A DNA stretch of 64,000 nucleotides, from assembly GCA_965277355.1 (NCBI GenBank), contig CBDICN010000001.1:186001-250000 (forward strand), given 5' to 3'. Positions 17,024 through 28,932 of this stretch are shown here, one piece after another (position 1 is the first letter of the stretch; every line of letters begins with the position of its first letter). This DNA is from RH-AL1 sp965277355. Lineage in GTDB: Bacteria; Pseudomonadota; Alphaproteobacteria; Rhizobiales; Beijerinckiaceae. The position numbers and the translations under genes were made by a program. The notes under the pieces were generated by a model. It worked only from the letters and a program-made list of their open reading frames with translations. It was not told the DNA's origin and ran no database searches.

Positions 17024-17937
17024 CATTCGACCTCGTCGCCGAACGCGGCGAGCCGCGTCACGAGGTTCGGCTTCATCTCTTCCGCGACCATGTCGTCGAG
17101 CGGCGGATGGATCAACTGGTCGAGGCGCGCGCGGGTCGCCCGGAACGCCGGCTCCTGCATTTGCTCGATGTGGCGGGGGCGCGGCACCGGCACCTCGATC
17201 AGCTCCGCGATTTCCCCGGGGTGAGCCGAAAGCACGAGGATGCGGTCCGCCAGCAGGGTCGCCTCGTCGAGATCGTGCGTGATGAAAACGATGGTTATGT
17301 CGATCTTGCGCCAGATTTCCAACAGGTAGGCCTGCATGCGCGCGCGGGACTGCGCGTCGAGCGCGGAGAAGGGCTCGTCCATCAGAAGGACGCGGGGTCG
17401 CGTGGCGAGCGCGCGGGCGATGGCGACGCGCTGTTTCATGCCGCCCGAGAGCTGGTGCGGGTAGGCGTCGGCGAATTTTTCGAGGCCGATCAGCGACAGC
17501 CATTCCCGCGCCTCCCGCTCGGCCGACCTCCGGCTCTCCCCCTGCTCCTGCAGGCCGAACATCACGTTCTTCAGCACGCTGAGCCACGGGAAAAGGGTAT
17601 AACCCTGAAAAACCATGCCGCGGTCGGCGCCGGGACCGGAGATCGCGCGGCCGTCGACCTGCACGCTCCCCGTAGTGGCCGTGTCGAGACCGGCGAGGAT
17701 GCGAACAAAGGTGGACTTGCCGCAGCCCGACGGGCCGACGACGCAGAGGAATTCGCGGCGATGGGTTACGATATCGATGCCGCGCAGCGCGGTGGTGATC
17801 GCACCGCTGGGCAGCCTGAACGTCTTGCCCAACGCGTCGACGCGCAGCGCGACCTCGCGCGCCTTCATCCTGTCGAAGCGAGCGCGGACCTCGGGCGCCT
17901 GGTCGCGATAGCTTGTGTCGAGAATCGATGTCGTCAT
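17023..17937 (-). CDS. ABC transporter ATP-binding protein (NitT/TauT type, urea operon)
   Basis: 304 residues. It powers the importer encoded by the next two genes. Walker A is GPSGCGKST at residues 68-76, the signature is LSGGMKQRVAIARAL, and Walker B is RVLLMDEPFSALD followed by the H-loop region FITHDLDEA. The C-terminal extension after about residue 250 is typical of SsuB/TauB/NrtD proteins. Gene order and the carboxylase neighbours make urea or a related amide the likely substrate; this is inferred from the cluster, not from the ATPase itself. It overlaps the permease gene by 4 bp. Confidence 0.92.
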   Translation of the reverse strand: MTTSILDTSYRDQAPEVRARFDRMKAREVALRVDALGKTFRLPSGAITTALRGIDIVTHRREFLCVVGPSGCGKSTFVRILAGLDTATTGSVQVDGRAISGPGADRGMVFQGYTLFPWLSVLKNVMFGLQEQGESRRSAEREAREWLSLIGLEKFADAYPHQLSGGMKQRVAIARALATRPRVLLMDEPFSALDAQSRARMQAYLLEIWRKIDITIVFITHDLDEATLLADRILVLSAHPGEIAELIEVPVPRPRHIEQMQEPAFRATRARLDQLIHPPLDDMVAEEMKPNLVTRLAAFGDEVE

Positions 17938-18986
17938 GCGTCGGCCTTCGCCCAGGGAAAGAGCCTGCTGCCGAGGATCGCCAGCACGCTATCGGTCGCG
18001 GATCCGATGAGGCCGATGACCAGGATGCCGGCATAGACGTTGTCGAAGTGCTGGTAGCGCGCTTGTTGGGTGATGAAGAAGGTGATGCCGGACGACGTGC
18101 CGATGAGTTCGGCGACGATGAGATAGGTCCAGGCCCAACCAAGCAGGATGCGCTGGTCTCGATAGAGCTGAGGTAGCATCGCCGGCACGATGACGCGGCG
18201 GATGAGGCCAAGGTTGCGCGCGCCGAGCGTCAGCGCCGCCTCGACCAAAAGGCCATCGACGCGCCGCGTGGTATTGGCGATGACCAGCACCTGCTGGAAG
18301 AAGGTGCCGATGATGATGATGGCGATCTTCGGTCCGTCATAGATGCCAAGGATCGCGACCATCAGCGCGCCGAAGGCGGGCGCCGGCATGTAGCGCACGA
18401 ATTCGATGAACGGCTCGATCAGCCGCGCGATCACGGGCGACGTGCCGCAGAAGATGCCGAGCGGCACGCCGAGCAGGGAGGAGAGAAGGAAGCCCCAGAA
18501 GATGATCTGGATCGAGTGCCAAAGGCTTTGCGGCAGGCGGATGGCATCGTGCTCGGTGGGGCTATGGACGATACCGTTCCATAAGGCGCGAGCCACCAGA
18601 TCGGGCGCCGGGAGGTAGACCGGGTTGGCCGGCGTTCCCTGCGGTGGCGCGGTGCTCGCCGTCTTGGCATGGGCGACCTCGGTGTCGAAAGTCGCGTGAT
18701 CGAGCCGCATGCCTTTTTCGAGATAGTCGACCGATCCGGTGTCGCTGATCTCGACCAAAGGGTGCCAGATGAAAGGCACGTAGGCGACGGCGCACCAGAT
18801 CACGACCGGTAGCAGAAACGACGCGATGGCGAGCACCGTCCGCTTGCGAGCGGAAAGGGGTTTCGGCGCGCCGATCCAGATGCGCCGAGAGGGGCGGGTG
18901 GCCGCCGGGTTTCTTGCGATCGGCGGCGCCGCGAACGAAGGGCTGTCGATCGTTTGCTCGATCGTTCTTTCGAGCGGCTCCGCCAC
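17934..18986 (-). CDS. ABC transporter permease (NitT/TauT type, urea operon)
   Basis: 350 residues. It is the inner-membrane channel of the importer. A first transmembrane helix (VLAIASFLLPVVIWCAVAYV) is followed by an unusually long periplasmic segment (about residues 75-145), as in NrtB/urea-carboxylase-associated permeases. The BPD_transp_1 core follows, with helices near IIFWGFLLSSLLGVPLGIF, MPAPAFGALMVAILGIYDGP and the cytoplasmic EAA-like loop EAALTLGARNLGLIRRVIVP. The C-terminus ends in a helix with GLIGSATDSVLAILGSRLFP. It is placed between the binding-protein and ATPase genes and overlaps the latter. Confidence 0.92.
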   Translation of the reverse strand: MAEPLERTIEQTIDSPSFAAPPIARNPAATRPSRRIWIGAPKPLSARKRTVLAIASFLLPVVIWCAVAYVPFIWHPLVEISDTGSVDYLEKGMRLDHATFDTEVAHAKTASTAPPQGTPANPVYLPAPDLVARALWNGIVHSPTEHDAIRLPQSLWHSIQIIFWGFLLSSLLGVPLGIFCGTSPVIARLIEPFIEFVRYMPAPAFGALMVAILGIYDGPKIAIIIIGTFFQQVLVIANTTRRVDGLLVEAALTLGARNLGLIRRVIVPAMLPQLYRDQRILLGWAWTYLIVAELIGTSSGITFFITQQARYQHFDNVYAGILVIGLIGSATDSVLAILGSRLFPWAKADA

Positions 18987-18990
18987 GCGT

Positions 18991-20022
18991 CTACTTCGCC
19001 GCGTTGGTGATCGCTGGGTCGATATAGCTCTTCACGTCCTGCGTGGTCTTGTAGACGTTGTTGCGAACGTTGAAGGCATCGGCGTTGCGGCTCGACCCAT
19101 AGAGGGAGCCGAAACCATCCTTGTCGACCATCACCTTCTTGGCTTCGGCCATGGTCAGGAGCTTCGTGCCCTTGAGAAACTTGCCATAGGCTTCGGGCGT
19201 GACGCCGGTGCGCGCGGCCATGATCTTCAGCGCGTCGGGCTGGGTCTTCGAATCATCGATATAGGCGACCACCTTGTCCCAGACGCCGGCGAGCTTCGTC
19301 CATTGCTCCCTATGGGCCGCGTAGCTCGCGGGCGCCACGGCGATCACGTCGTAGATCAGGCCCGGCTCCTTGGCCGAGGTATACAGCGGGTGCGAGCCCG
19401 GCGCGCCCTTCATCGCCTCGCCGGCGACGGGCTGCCAGGCGCCGATCGCGGCGATATCGCCCGAAGACAGCACCTGCGGCGTCTCGTTGGTCTTGGCGTT
19501 GACGAGAGTGACGTCGGACTCCTTCATCTTCAACTTGGCGAGGCCGTTATCGAGCAGGAGATGCTCGACGAGCCCGACCTCGATGCCGATCTTCTTGCCT
19601 TTGAGGTCGGCGAGCGACTTCACGCCGGGCTTCCCGACGATGATGTCATTGCCGTTCGAGTAGTCGGTCAGCATGATCATGACGTTCTTCGCGCCATTGC
19701 CGCCCATCACGAGGGCATCGCCGTTGGTCACCATATCGGCATCGAGCTTGCCTGCCGAGAAGGCATCCATCGAGGCGGAATAGTCGAACCACTCGAATTT
19801 GGCGTCGACGCCGGCGTCCTTGACCCAGCCCTTGTCGATGGCGACCTGCCACGCGACCCAACCGGGCCAATCGCTGTAGCCGATGTGTAGCGTGGCATCG
19901 GCCGCGCGGGCGGAGACCGCGGGCATAGCGGCGACGGCCAGGGCCGCCACGGCCAGAGCGACGCGGCGCGCGATCCTGTTCAGTTTGGTGGAAAACCCGA
20001 AAGCGAGCGGAGGAAACGACAT
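18991..20022 (-). CDS. ABC transporter substrate-binding protein (urea carboxylase-associated)
   Basis: 343 residues. It is a periplasmic binding protein of the NMT1/THI5-like family. The signal peptide (RVALAVAALAVAAMPAVSARA) ends before ADATLHIGYSDWPGWVAWQV, and the hinge region contains KSLADLKGKKIGIEVGLVEH. This subfamily is the one repeatedly found beside urea carboxylase genes and is thought to bind urea or a similar compound. The start at 20022 is preferred because GGAG lies a few bases upstream; an ATG 12 bases earlier is possible. As the first gene of the operon, its promoter lies in the divergent region shared with the NikR-like regulator, which holds the inverted repeat at 20042-20067. 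Confidence 0.9.
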   Translation of the reverse strand: MSFPPLAFGFSTKLNRIARRVALAVAALAVAAMPAVSARAADATLHIGYSDWPGWVAWQVAIDKGWVKDAGVDAKFEWFDYSASMDAFSAGKLDADMVTNGDALVMGGNGAKNVMIMLTDYSNGNDIIVGKPGVKSLADLKGKKIGIEVGLVEHLLLDNGLAKLKMKESDVTLVNAKTNETPQVLSSGDIAAIGAWQPVAGEAMKGAPGSHPLYTSAKEPGLIYDVIAVAPASYAAHREQWTKLAGVWDKVVAYIDDSKTQPDALKIMAARTGVTPEAYGKFLKGTKLLTMAEAKKVMVDKDGFGSLYGSSRNADAFNVRNNVYKTTQDVKSYIDPAITNAAK

Positions 20023-20041
20023 GACCGACTCCATCTTGACA

Positions 20042-20067
20042 TATTACGATTGACAGTTTTCGTAATA
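20042..20067. promoter_or_regulatory. candidate operator: perfect 8-10-8 inverted repeat
   Basis: TATTACGA, ten bases, TCGTAATA: both arms are perfectly complementary. It sits in the 94-bp region between the divergent urea-transporter and NikR-like genes. NikR proteins bind two half-sites with a longer spacing (GTATGA-N16-TCATAC in E. coli), so a spaced dyad is the expected form for this ribbon-helix-helix regulator. Assignment to the neighbouring regulator is by position only. Confidence 0.6.
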
Positions 20068-20116
20068 CCGATTGTTCATGCTCGTACAAATGGCGTGCCA
20101 TCTTCAGGTGCTTGGG

Positions 20117-20611
20117 ATGACGACAGAGCCAAAGACAGTGGCGTTGAACGACAGCGATGAGGCGCGGCGCAAGCCGCTCGTCAGCCGCATCAGCATGTCG
20201 CTGTCCGAGGATCTGTTGACAGAACTCGATGCCATGGTCGGCGCCAGGGGCTTCCAAAGCCGCTCGCAGGCCGTGTCCACGATTCTCCATCGCTCGCTCG
20301 TGGAGCATCGCCACGACATCGGCGACCGCGTCATGGTGGGAACGATCACGCTGTTCTACGACAACAAGGCGAACGGGCTCCAGGCCGCGCTGGCATCTCT
20401 GCAGCAGAGCAATATAGCCGAAGTCATCTCGTCCCTGCATGTGCATCTGCTCAACAATCAGACACTGGAAGTGGTGCTGGTGCAGGGGCCAGCGCGTCGG
20501 TTGCAGGCGATCGCCGACCAGATGATTACCGAGAAGGGCGTCATCTCAGGCCGGCTTGAACTTGTCGCCGCTCTCATTCCCCAGGTCCATCCGTTTCGCG
20601 ATAGCGCGTAG
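20117..20611 (+). CDS. NikR-like ribbon-helix-helix regulator lacking two nickel ligands
   Basis: 164 residues. The N-terminal ribbon-helix-helix domain (SRISMSLSEDLLTELDAMVG, then SRSQAVSTILHRSL) binds DNA, and the C-terminal ACT-like domain matches NikR (MVGTITLFYDNKANGLQAAL then SSLHVHLLNNQTLEVVLVQG). Aligned to E. coli NikR, ligands His87 and His89 are kept (His108, His110), but His76 is Gln97 and Cys95 is Thr116, so the square-planar nickel site is incomplete. It probably senses something other than nickel and controls the divergent urea operon, which uses biotin instead of nickel. The start MTTEPK at 20117 is likely; the frame is open 15 codons further upstream, which would run into the operator region. 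Confidence 0.85.
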   Translation: MTTEPKTVALNDSDEARRKPLVSRISMSLSEDLLTELDAMVGARGFQSRSQAVSTILHRSLVEHRHDIGDRVMVGTITLFYDNKANGLQAALASLQQSNIAEVISSLHVHLLNNQTLEVVLVQGPARRLQAIADQMITEKGVISGRLELVAALIPQVHPFRDSA

Positions 20612-20697
20612 TCTATGCCGCGGTGACGATCGCCGCGATCCCGCGGCGGCCCGAGGAGATCAGGAGTCCGTGCGGCTACCCGGCACATCTCGCGAAA

Positions 20698-20719
20698 CCT
20701 TCCCTCGAGAGAGGGAGGG
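20698..20719 (+). terminator. hairpin downstream of the NikR-like gene
   Basis: CCTTCCCTC, loop GAGA, GAGGGAGGG: a 9-bp stem with one G-T pair, about 90 bp after the stop. There is no T-run, so intrinsic termination is uncertain. Confidence 0.35.
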
Positions 20720-20760
20720 GTCAGCGGCTGTACAGTTGGTCCGGCAGGCGCTATACGCTA

Positions 20761-20774
20761 TGACGTATGCGTCA
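20761..20774. promoter_or_regulatory. candidate operator for the LiuR-like regulator
   Basis: TGACG-TATG-CGTCA is a perfect inverted repeat overlapping the likely -10 region upstream of the acyl-CoA ligase gene. The MerR-family regulator encoded as second gene of this operon is the natural candidate to bind it. The link is positional and the site is short. Confidence 0.35.
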
Positions 20775-20918
20775 CTTGTCTTCTGTATACGGCAGTTCTT
20801 CTCTCCACGGACGCGCCAGGCCGAGGCGGACGCGTGAACTGGAGGGAGCTTCCGCCGTGAGGATTGCCGCGGTCGAGGCCGAAGCCTGGGGGCGCAGGCA
20901 AACGTGCGGGTGGTGCCG

Positions 20919-22574
20919 ATGACCCGCCAGCGCGACGGCGTCCGAGTGCAGGCCGCGGAGAAGGTGACCGACCTGCTGGCGCGCTCGGCGCGGGACTTTC
21001 CGAACAGTCCGGCCATCGATTTCCTGGGCCGGCGCTTGTCCTACGCGGCGCTGGCCGCGGAGGTGGAGCGCGTCGCCGCGGGTCTCCAGGCGCTCGGCGT
21101 CATCAAGGGTGATCGCGTCGGCCTCTGCCTGCCAAACACGCCGTATTTCGTCGTCGGCTATTACGCCGCGCTCACCATCGGCGCCGTCGTCGTCAACTAC
21201 AATCCGCTCTATGTCGAGCGGGAGCTCGCCCATCAGATCGAGGATTCCGGCACGAGCGTCATGCTCGTTATCGATGTGCCGACGGTCCATCGCAAGGTGG
21301 TCGCCGCCGCGGATCGCGCCGGCTTGCGCAAGATCGTCGTCTGCTCGCTCGCCGACGCGCTGCCGCGGCCGAAGGCGCTGCTGTTCAAGCTCCTCAAGCG
21401 CAAGGAGCGGCTGGCGCGTCTGCCCGACGACGGGCGTCACGTCGGCTACGACGAGCTTCGCGCTACGCGCGGCGCGCTTCATCCTGTCTCCGTCTCGGGC
21501 GAGGATCTCGCGGTGCTGCAATACACCGGCGGTACGACGGGCACGCCCAAGGGCGCGATGCTGACGCACCGCAACGTTGCGGCCAACAGCGCCCAGAACG
21601 TCGCCTACGACCCCTCCCGTCGCCGCGGCGAGGAGCGGGTGCTCGGCGTGCTGCCGCTGTTCCACGTCTTCGCGATGACGGTGGTGATGAACTACGCCGT
21701 CGAGGTGGCGGCGCTGATGGTGCTGCTGCCGCGCTACGAGCTGAAGGCGACGATGAAGGCGCTGCTCGCCACCAAGCCGACCGTGTTCCCGGCGGTGCCG
21801 ACGATCTACGGCGCCATCGCCAAGCTCGCCGAGAAGGAGCGCCGCGACCTCTCCTTCATCGAGCTGTGCATCAGCGGCGGCGCGCCGCTCCCCGTCGAGA
21901 TCGGCGACCATTTTCGCAAGCTCACCGGCGCCCACCTCGTCGAGGGCTACGGCCTCACCGAAGCGTCGCCGGTGGTCTGCTGCAACCCCGCCAAGGGCGT
22001 CAGCAAGGTCGGGTCGGTCGGCGTGCCGCTGGTCGACACGATCGTCGAGATCCGCGATCCCGAGTCCCGCGCGCTGATGAAGCCGGGCGAGAAGGGCGAA
22101 CTTATCATTAGGGGGCCGCAGGTGATGCGCGGCTACTGGAACAAGCCGGCCGAGACGGCGGCCGTGCTCGACGAGCATGGCCTGCGCACCGGCGACATCG
22201 GCTATATCGATGAGGACGGCTACATCTTCATCGTCGACCGCATCAAGGATCTCATCCTGTGCGGCGGCTACAACGTCTATCCGCGAGTGATCGAGGATGC
22301 GCTGTACCAGCATGCCGACGTTGCGGAGGCGATCGTCATCGGCGTACCCGACGCCTATCGCGGCCAGGCGCCGAAGGCCTTCGTGGTGCTGCGCGAAGGG
22401 AGTGCGGCCAAGGCGGAAACCCTTCAAGCTCACCTGGAGGGCTATCTGTCGAAGATCGAGCGGCCGAAGGCGATCGCGATCCGTAAAACGCTGCCGAAGA
22501 CCGCCATCGGCAAGCTGTCGCGCAAGGACCTGCTAGCGGAGGAAGCCGCGGCCGACATGGCGGGAATGGCATGA
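20919..22574 (+). CDS. fadD: long-chain fatty-acid-CoA ligase
   Basis: 551 residues. It activates fatty acids to acyl-CoA with ATP, feeding beta-oxidation. Adenylate-forming motifs are intact: the P-loop YTGGTTGTPKGAMLTHRN, the A5 motif GYGLTEASP, A7/A8 RTGDIGYIDEDGY and DRIKDLILCGGYNVYP, and the C-terminal catalytic Lys in PKTAIGKLSRKDL. No signal peptide is present; it is peripheral or soluble. The start MTRQRDG at 20919 is chosen over an ATG five codons earlier, with no strong ribosome site for either. It is the first gene of the plus-strand operon, and its stop overlaps the start of the MerR regulator. Confidence 0.92.
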   Translation: MTRQRDGVRVQAAEKVTDLLARSARDFPNSPAIDFLGRRLSYAALAAEVERVAAGLQALGVIKGDRVGLCLPNTPYFVVGYYAALTIGAVVVNYNPLYVERELAHQIEDSGTSVMLVIDVPTVHRKVVAAADRAGLRKIVVCSLADALPRPKALLFKLLKRKERLARLPDDGRHVGYDELRATRGALHPVSVSGEDLAVLQYTGGTTGTPKGAMLTHRNVAANSAQNVAYDPSRRRGEERVLGVLPLFHVFAMTVVMNYAVEVAALMVLLPRYELKATMKALLATKPTVFPAVPTIYGAIAKLAEKERRDLSFIELCISGGAPLPVEIGDHFRKLTGAHLVEGYGLTEASPVVCCNPAKGVSKVGSVGVPLVDTIVEIRDPESRALMKPGEKGELIIRGPQVMRGYWNKPAETAAVLDEHGLRTGDIGYIDEDGYIFIVDRIKDLILCGGYNVYPRVIEDALYQHADVAEAIVIGVPDAYRGQAPKAFVVLREGSAAKAETLQAHLEGYLSKIERPKAIAIRKTLPKTAIGKLSRKDLLAEEAAADMAGMA

Positions 22575-23095
22575 TGGACCGCCTCGCACCCGGCCAGGAC
22601 GATCTCGGCGGCGCGATGGACGTGACCCCGCCGCCGCTCGTGCAGAACACGCGCGCCCGTAAGCCGGCGCCGCACGATTGCGCGGACGATACCCTGGTCA
22701 CGGTCAGCGATCTCGCCCGCGACCTCGGCATCACGGTGCGCACGCTGCGCTTCTACGAGGACAAGGGCCTCATCGCGCCGCGCCGCGTCGGCTCGACCCG
22801 CGCCTACAGCCACCGCGATCGCGCCCGGATGATCATCATCCTGCGTGGCAAGCGGCTCGGCTTCTCGCTGCGCGAGATCCGCGAGTTCCTCGACCTATAC
22901 GACGCCGATCCCAAGCAGGTAACGCAGATGCGCGCGCTGCTGACCGGCATTGGCGAACGGCGCAGGCAGCTCGAGGACAAGCGGGATGCCATCGACGAGG
23001 CGCTTCGCGGCCTCGTCGAGCTTGAAGACGTCGCCGTCGCGATTCTCGGCAAGGCCGCGTCGCGACGGGACAAGAATCAGAAGAGCCCCATCTAA
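22571..23095 (+). CDS. MerR-family regulator, LiuR-like
   Basis: 174 residues. It is a transcriptional regulator embedded in the operon it probably controls. After a disordered 40-residue N-terminus the MerR winged helix reads VSDLARDLGITVRTLRFYED, then KGLIAPRRVGSTRAYSHRDR, then FSLREIREFLDLYD, followed by a coiled-coil dimerisation helix (IGERRRQLEDKRDAIDEALR). The C-terminus has no cysteine pair for metal binding. LiuR-type MerR proteins are known to control branched-chain amino acid and fatty acid catabolism in proteobacteria. Its start overlaps the ligase stop by 4 bp. The long N-terminal tail could be shorter if translation begins at a later codon. Confidence 0.85.
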   Translation: MMDRLAPGQDDLGGAMDVTPPPLVQNTRARKPAPHDCADDTLVTVSDLARDLGITVRTLRFYEDKGLIAPRRVGSTRAYSHRDRARMIIILRGKRLGFSLREIREFLDLYDADPKQVTQMRALLTGIGERRRQLEDKRDAIDEALRGLVELEDVAVAILGKAASRRDKNQKSPI

Positions 23096-23138
23096 CGTTG
23101 AAGCAAGCCGCTCTCGCACCGGCGACAGGAGCCAATCC

Positions 23139-24274
<1,136 letters not shown>

Positions 24275-24275
<1 letters not shown>

Positions 24276-26614
24276 TGGTTGGGACCCATAGCAAATCGAT
24301 CAAGAAGGTCGCGGTCATCGGCTCCGGCGTGATGGGCTCCGGCATTGCCGCGCAGGTGGCGAATGCCGGCGTGCCGGTGCTGCTGCTCGATATCGTCGGC
24401 AAGGACTCCAACGATCGCAATTCTGTCGCCGCCGGCGCCGCCGCGAAGCTGCTCAAGACCGAGCCGGCGCCGCTGATGTCGGAGCGCGCGGCCAAGCTGA
24501 TCGGCGTCGGGAACATCGAGGACGACCTCGGGAAGCTCGCCGAGTGCGACTGGATCGTCGAGGTCGTGGTCGAGCGGCTCGACGTCAAGCAGGACCTCTA
24601 CCGCAAGATCGATGCGGTGCGAAAACCCGGGACGCCGGTGTCGTCGAACACCTCCACCATCCCGCTTGCCACGCTGGTCGAGGGCATGCCGGACGCCTTC
24701 GTACGCGACTTCCTCATCACGCACTTCTTCAACCCGCCGCGCTACATGCGCTTGCTCGAAGTCGTCGCCGGCCCGAAGAGCGATCCGGCGCTCGTCGATA
24801 CGGTCAAGCAATTCGCCGACGTCGCGATGGGCAAGAGCATCGTCGCCTGCAAGGACAGCCCAGGCTTCATCGCCAACCGCCTCGGCATCTACTGGATGCA
24901 GAGCGGCATCCTGGAGGCCATCGACGGGGGCCTCTCGATCGAGGAGGCCGACGCCGTTATGGGGCGCCCGCTCGGCATCCCGAACACCGGCATCTTCGGT
25001 CTGCTCGATCTCGTCGGGCTCGATCTCGGGCCGCACATCAACGCGAGCCTTGCCGGCGCGCTGCCGAAGACCGATGCCTTTCACAAGGTCAACCGCGACG
25101 TCCCGCTGATCGCCAAGATGATCAAGGACGGCTACACCGGCCGCAAGGGCAAGGGCGGTTTCTACCGCATCGACAAGGCGGCCGGCCGCAAGAACAAGCA
25201 GGCGATCAATCTGACGTCCGGCGAGTACATCGCCGTGCAAGCGCCTGACATCGCCGAGCTGAAGGCGGCCGAGAAGAAGCTGCGCGGGCTGATGGAGTCG
25301 AAGTCGAAGATCGGGACCTACGCGTGGAAAGTGATGGGGCGGACGCTGGCCTACGCCGCGAGCCTGGTACCGGAGGCCGCCGAGGAGATCACCGCGATCG
25401 ATGAGGCGATGCGTCTCGGCTACAATTGGAAGTGGGGTCCGTTCGAGCTGATCGACAGGGTCGGCGCGGCGTGGCTCGCCAAGGCCCTCGAAGCCGACGG
25501 TATCGCGGTTCCCGCGATCCTCGCGAAGGTCGGGGAGCAGACTTTCTATCGTATCGAGAACGGCAAGCAGCAGTTCTTCGGCCTCGACGGCGCCTACCAC
25601 GACATCGTTCGGTCCGAGGGCGTGTTGCTGCTCGAGGATCTCAAGCGCACGGCGAAGCCGGTCATCAAGAACGGGTCGGCCGCGCTGTGGGATATCGGCG
25701 ACGGAGTGGTCTGCTTCGAGTTCACCAGCAAGAGCAACGCCATCGACGACCAGATCATGGCGCTGCTGCATCAGTCGATCAAGCTCGTGAAGGAGACGTA
25801 CAAGGCGCTCGTCGTCTACAACGAGGGCTCGAACTTCTCGGTCGGCGCCAATGTCGGGCTCGCGCTGTTCGCCGCCAATATCGCGGCCTGGCAGCAGATC
25901 GAGCAGTCCGTCGCGATCGGTCAGGACACCTACAAGGCGCTGAAATACGCACAGTTTCCGGTCGTCTCGGCGCCGGCCGGCATGGCGCTCGGCGGCGGCT
26001 GCGAGATCCTGCTGCATTCCGATGCCGTGCAGGCGCATGCCGAAACCTACGCCGGCCTGGTCGAGTGCGGCGTCGGCCTGATCCCCGGCTGGGGTGGCTG
26101 CAAGGAGATGCTCGTGCGCTGGAAGAGCAACGAGAAGGCGCCGCGCGGTCCGATGCCGGCGCCGGCCAAGGTCTTCGAGATGGTTTCGACCGCAACCGTC
26201 TCCAAATCGGCCGCGCAGGCCAGGGACATGATGATCCTTCGCCCCTCCGACGGCATCACGATGAACCGCTACCGCCTGCTCGCGGATGCCAAGGTCAAGG
26301 CGCTGGCGCTCGCGGTGGACTACAAGCCGCCCGAGCCCCCGACGATCAGCCTGCCGGGCGCGACGGGCCGCATCGGGATGGAGGGCGCGGTCGCCAGCAT
26401 GCACCGCCGCGGCATCGCCATGGATCACGACGTCACCGTCGGCTACGGCCTTGCCGAGGTCCTCACCGGCGGCGACTGCGATCCCCTCGACGTGCTGACC
26501 GAGAACGACCTCCTCGCGTTGGAGCGTCGCTCGTTCATGCGACTCGTGAAGACGCCCAAGACCCTCGCCCGCATCGAGCACACGCTCGAGACGGGCAAGC
26601 CGTTGCGGAACTGA
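24275..26614 (+). CDS. 3-hydroxyacyl-CoA dehydrogenase / enoyl-CoA hydratase, FadN-type domain order
   Basis: 779 residues. It catalyses the hydration and NAD-dependent dehydrogenation steps. The dehydrogenase comes first: Rossmann motif KVAVIGSGVMGSGIAAQVAN near the N-terminus, substrate loop THFFNPPRYMRLLEVV, and the C-terminal helical domain DSPGFIANRLGIYWMQSG. A second such helical domain follows around residues 360-440, and the crotonase domain is last (EGSNFSVGANVGLALFAANI, ALGGGCEILLHSD, PGWGG). This is the reverse of the FadB/FadJ order and matches B. subtilis FadN. The gene is coupled to the thiolase by TAATG, so the two are likely a complex. Confidence 0.92.
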
Positions 26615-26683
26615 CCCCTTGCGGGCGGTGCCGCCCCGGTCGAGACCACCGGCATCCAATTCCCGCTTTCAAGGGAGAGGCAC

Positions 26684-27091
26684 ATGACGGAAATACCTCA
26701 AGGCTTCGTCAAGCATTCGCGGCGGAGCGGTCTCACCGAACCATGGGAACCGCTGTACTCACGCGAGACGGATGACGCCGTGGTGATCGGCGTGATGGCA
26801 CGCCCGGCTCACGTGAACAGTCGCGATTTCGTTCACGGCGGTCTGATGATGTCGCTCGCCGACAATGCGATGGGACTGAGCTGCGCCATGAAGCACAAGC
26901 TTGAAGGGCTGGTGACAGTGTCTTTGTCGATCGATTTCCTAGCGCCTGCCCGTTTGGGCCAATGGCTGACGTTCGAGACCCGCTTCACCAAGGCCGGATC
27001 GACCCTGGCGTTCGCCGATTGCTTTGTGAAGGCGGACGGTCTGCCCTGCGCCCGAGCAAGCGGTACGTTCAAGGCTGTTCGGGTGCAATAG
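26684..27091 (+). CDS. PaaI-family hotdog thioesterase
   Basis: 135 residues. It is a single hotdog domain that should hydrolyse acyl-CoA or a related thioester. The hotdog helix carries NSRDFVHGGLMMSLADNAMG, where the HGG motif and the following Asp are typical of PaaI-type thioesterases, and the strand LVTVSLSIDFLAPARLGQWL follows. A ribosome site (AGGGAGAGG) precedes ATG by a few bases. It sits 69 bp after the hydroxyacyl-CoA dehydrogenase gene and 50 bp before an acyl-CoA dehydrogenase gene and probably clears dead-end intermediates of the pathway. The exact substrate cannot be told from sequence. Confidence 0.88.
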   Translation: MTEIPQGFVKHSRRSGLTEPWEPLYSRETDDAVVIGVMARPAHVNSRDFVHGGLMMSLADNAMGLSCAMKHKLEGLVTVSLSIDFLAPARLGQWLTFETRFTKAGSTLAFADCFVKADGLPCARASGTFKAVRVQ

Positions 27092-27141
27092 GACTTCGGA
27101 CATCAAGCCGCCGAGCGGCGGCGATCAGAAGGAACAGTTCC

Positions 27142-28932
<1,791 letters not shown>

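Larger units (their letters stand above)
20612..20918. other. 307-bp intergenic region upstream of the fatty-acid oxidation operon
   Basis: No gene is seen. It holds a hairpin at 20698-20719 that may end the NikR-like gene, and a short dyad at 20761-20774 that may control the downstream operon. TTGGTC at 20736 and TATGAC at 20759 are separated by 17 bp and make a plausible promoter overlapping that dyad. Confidence 0.5.
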
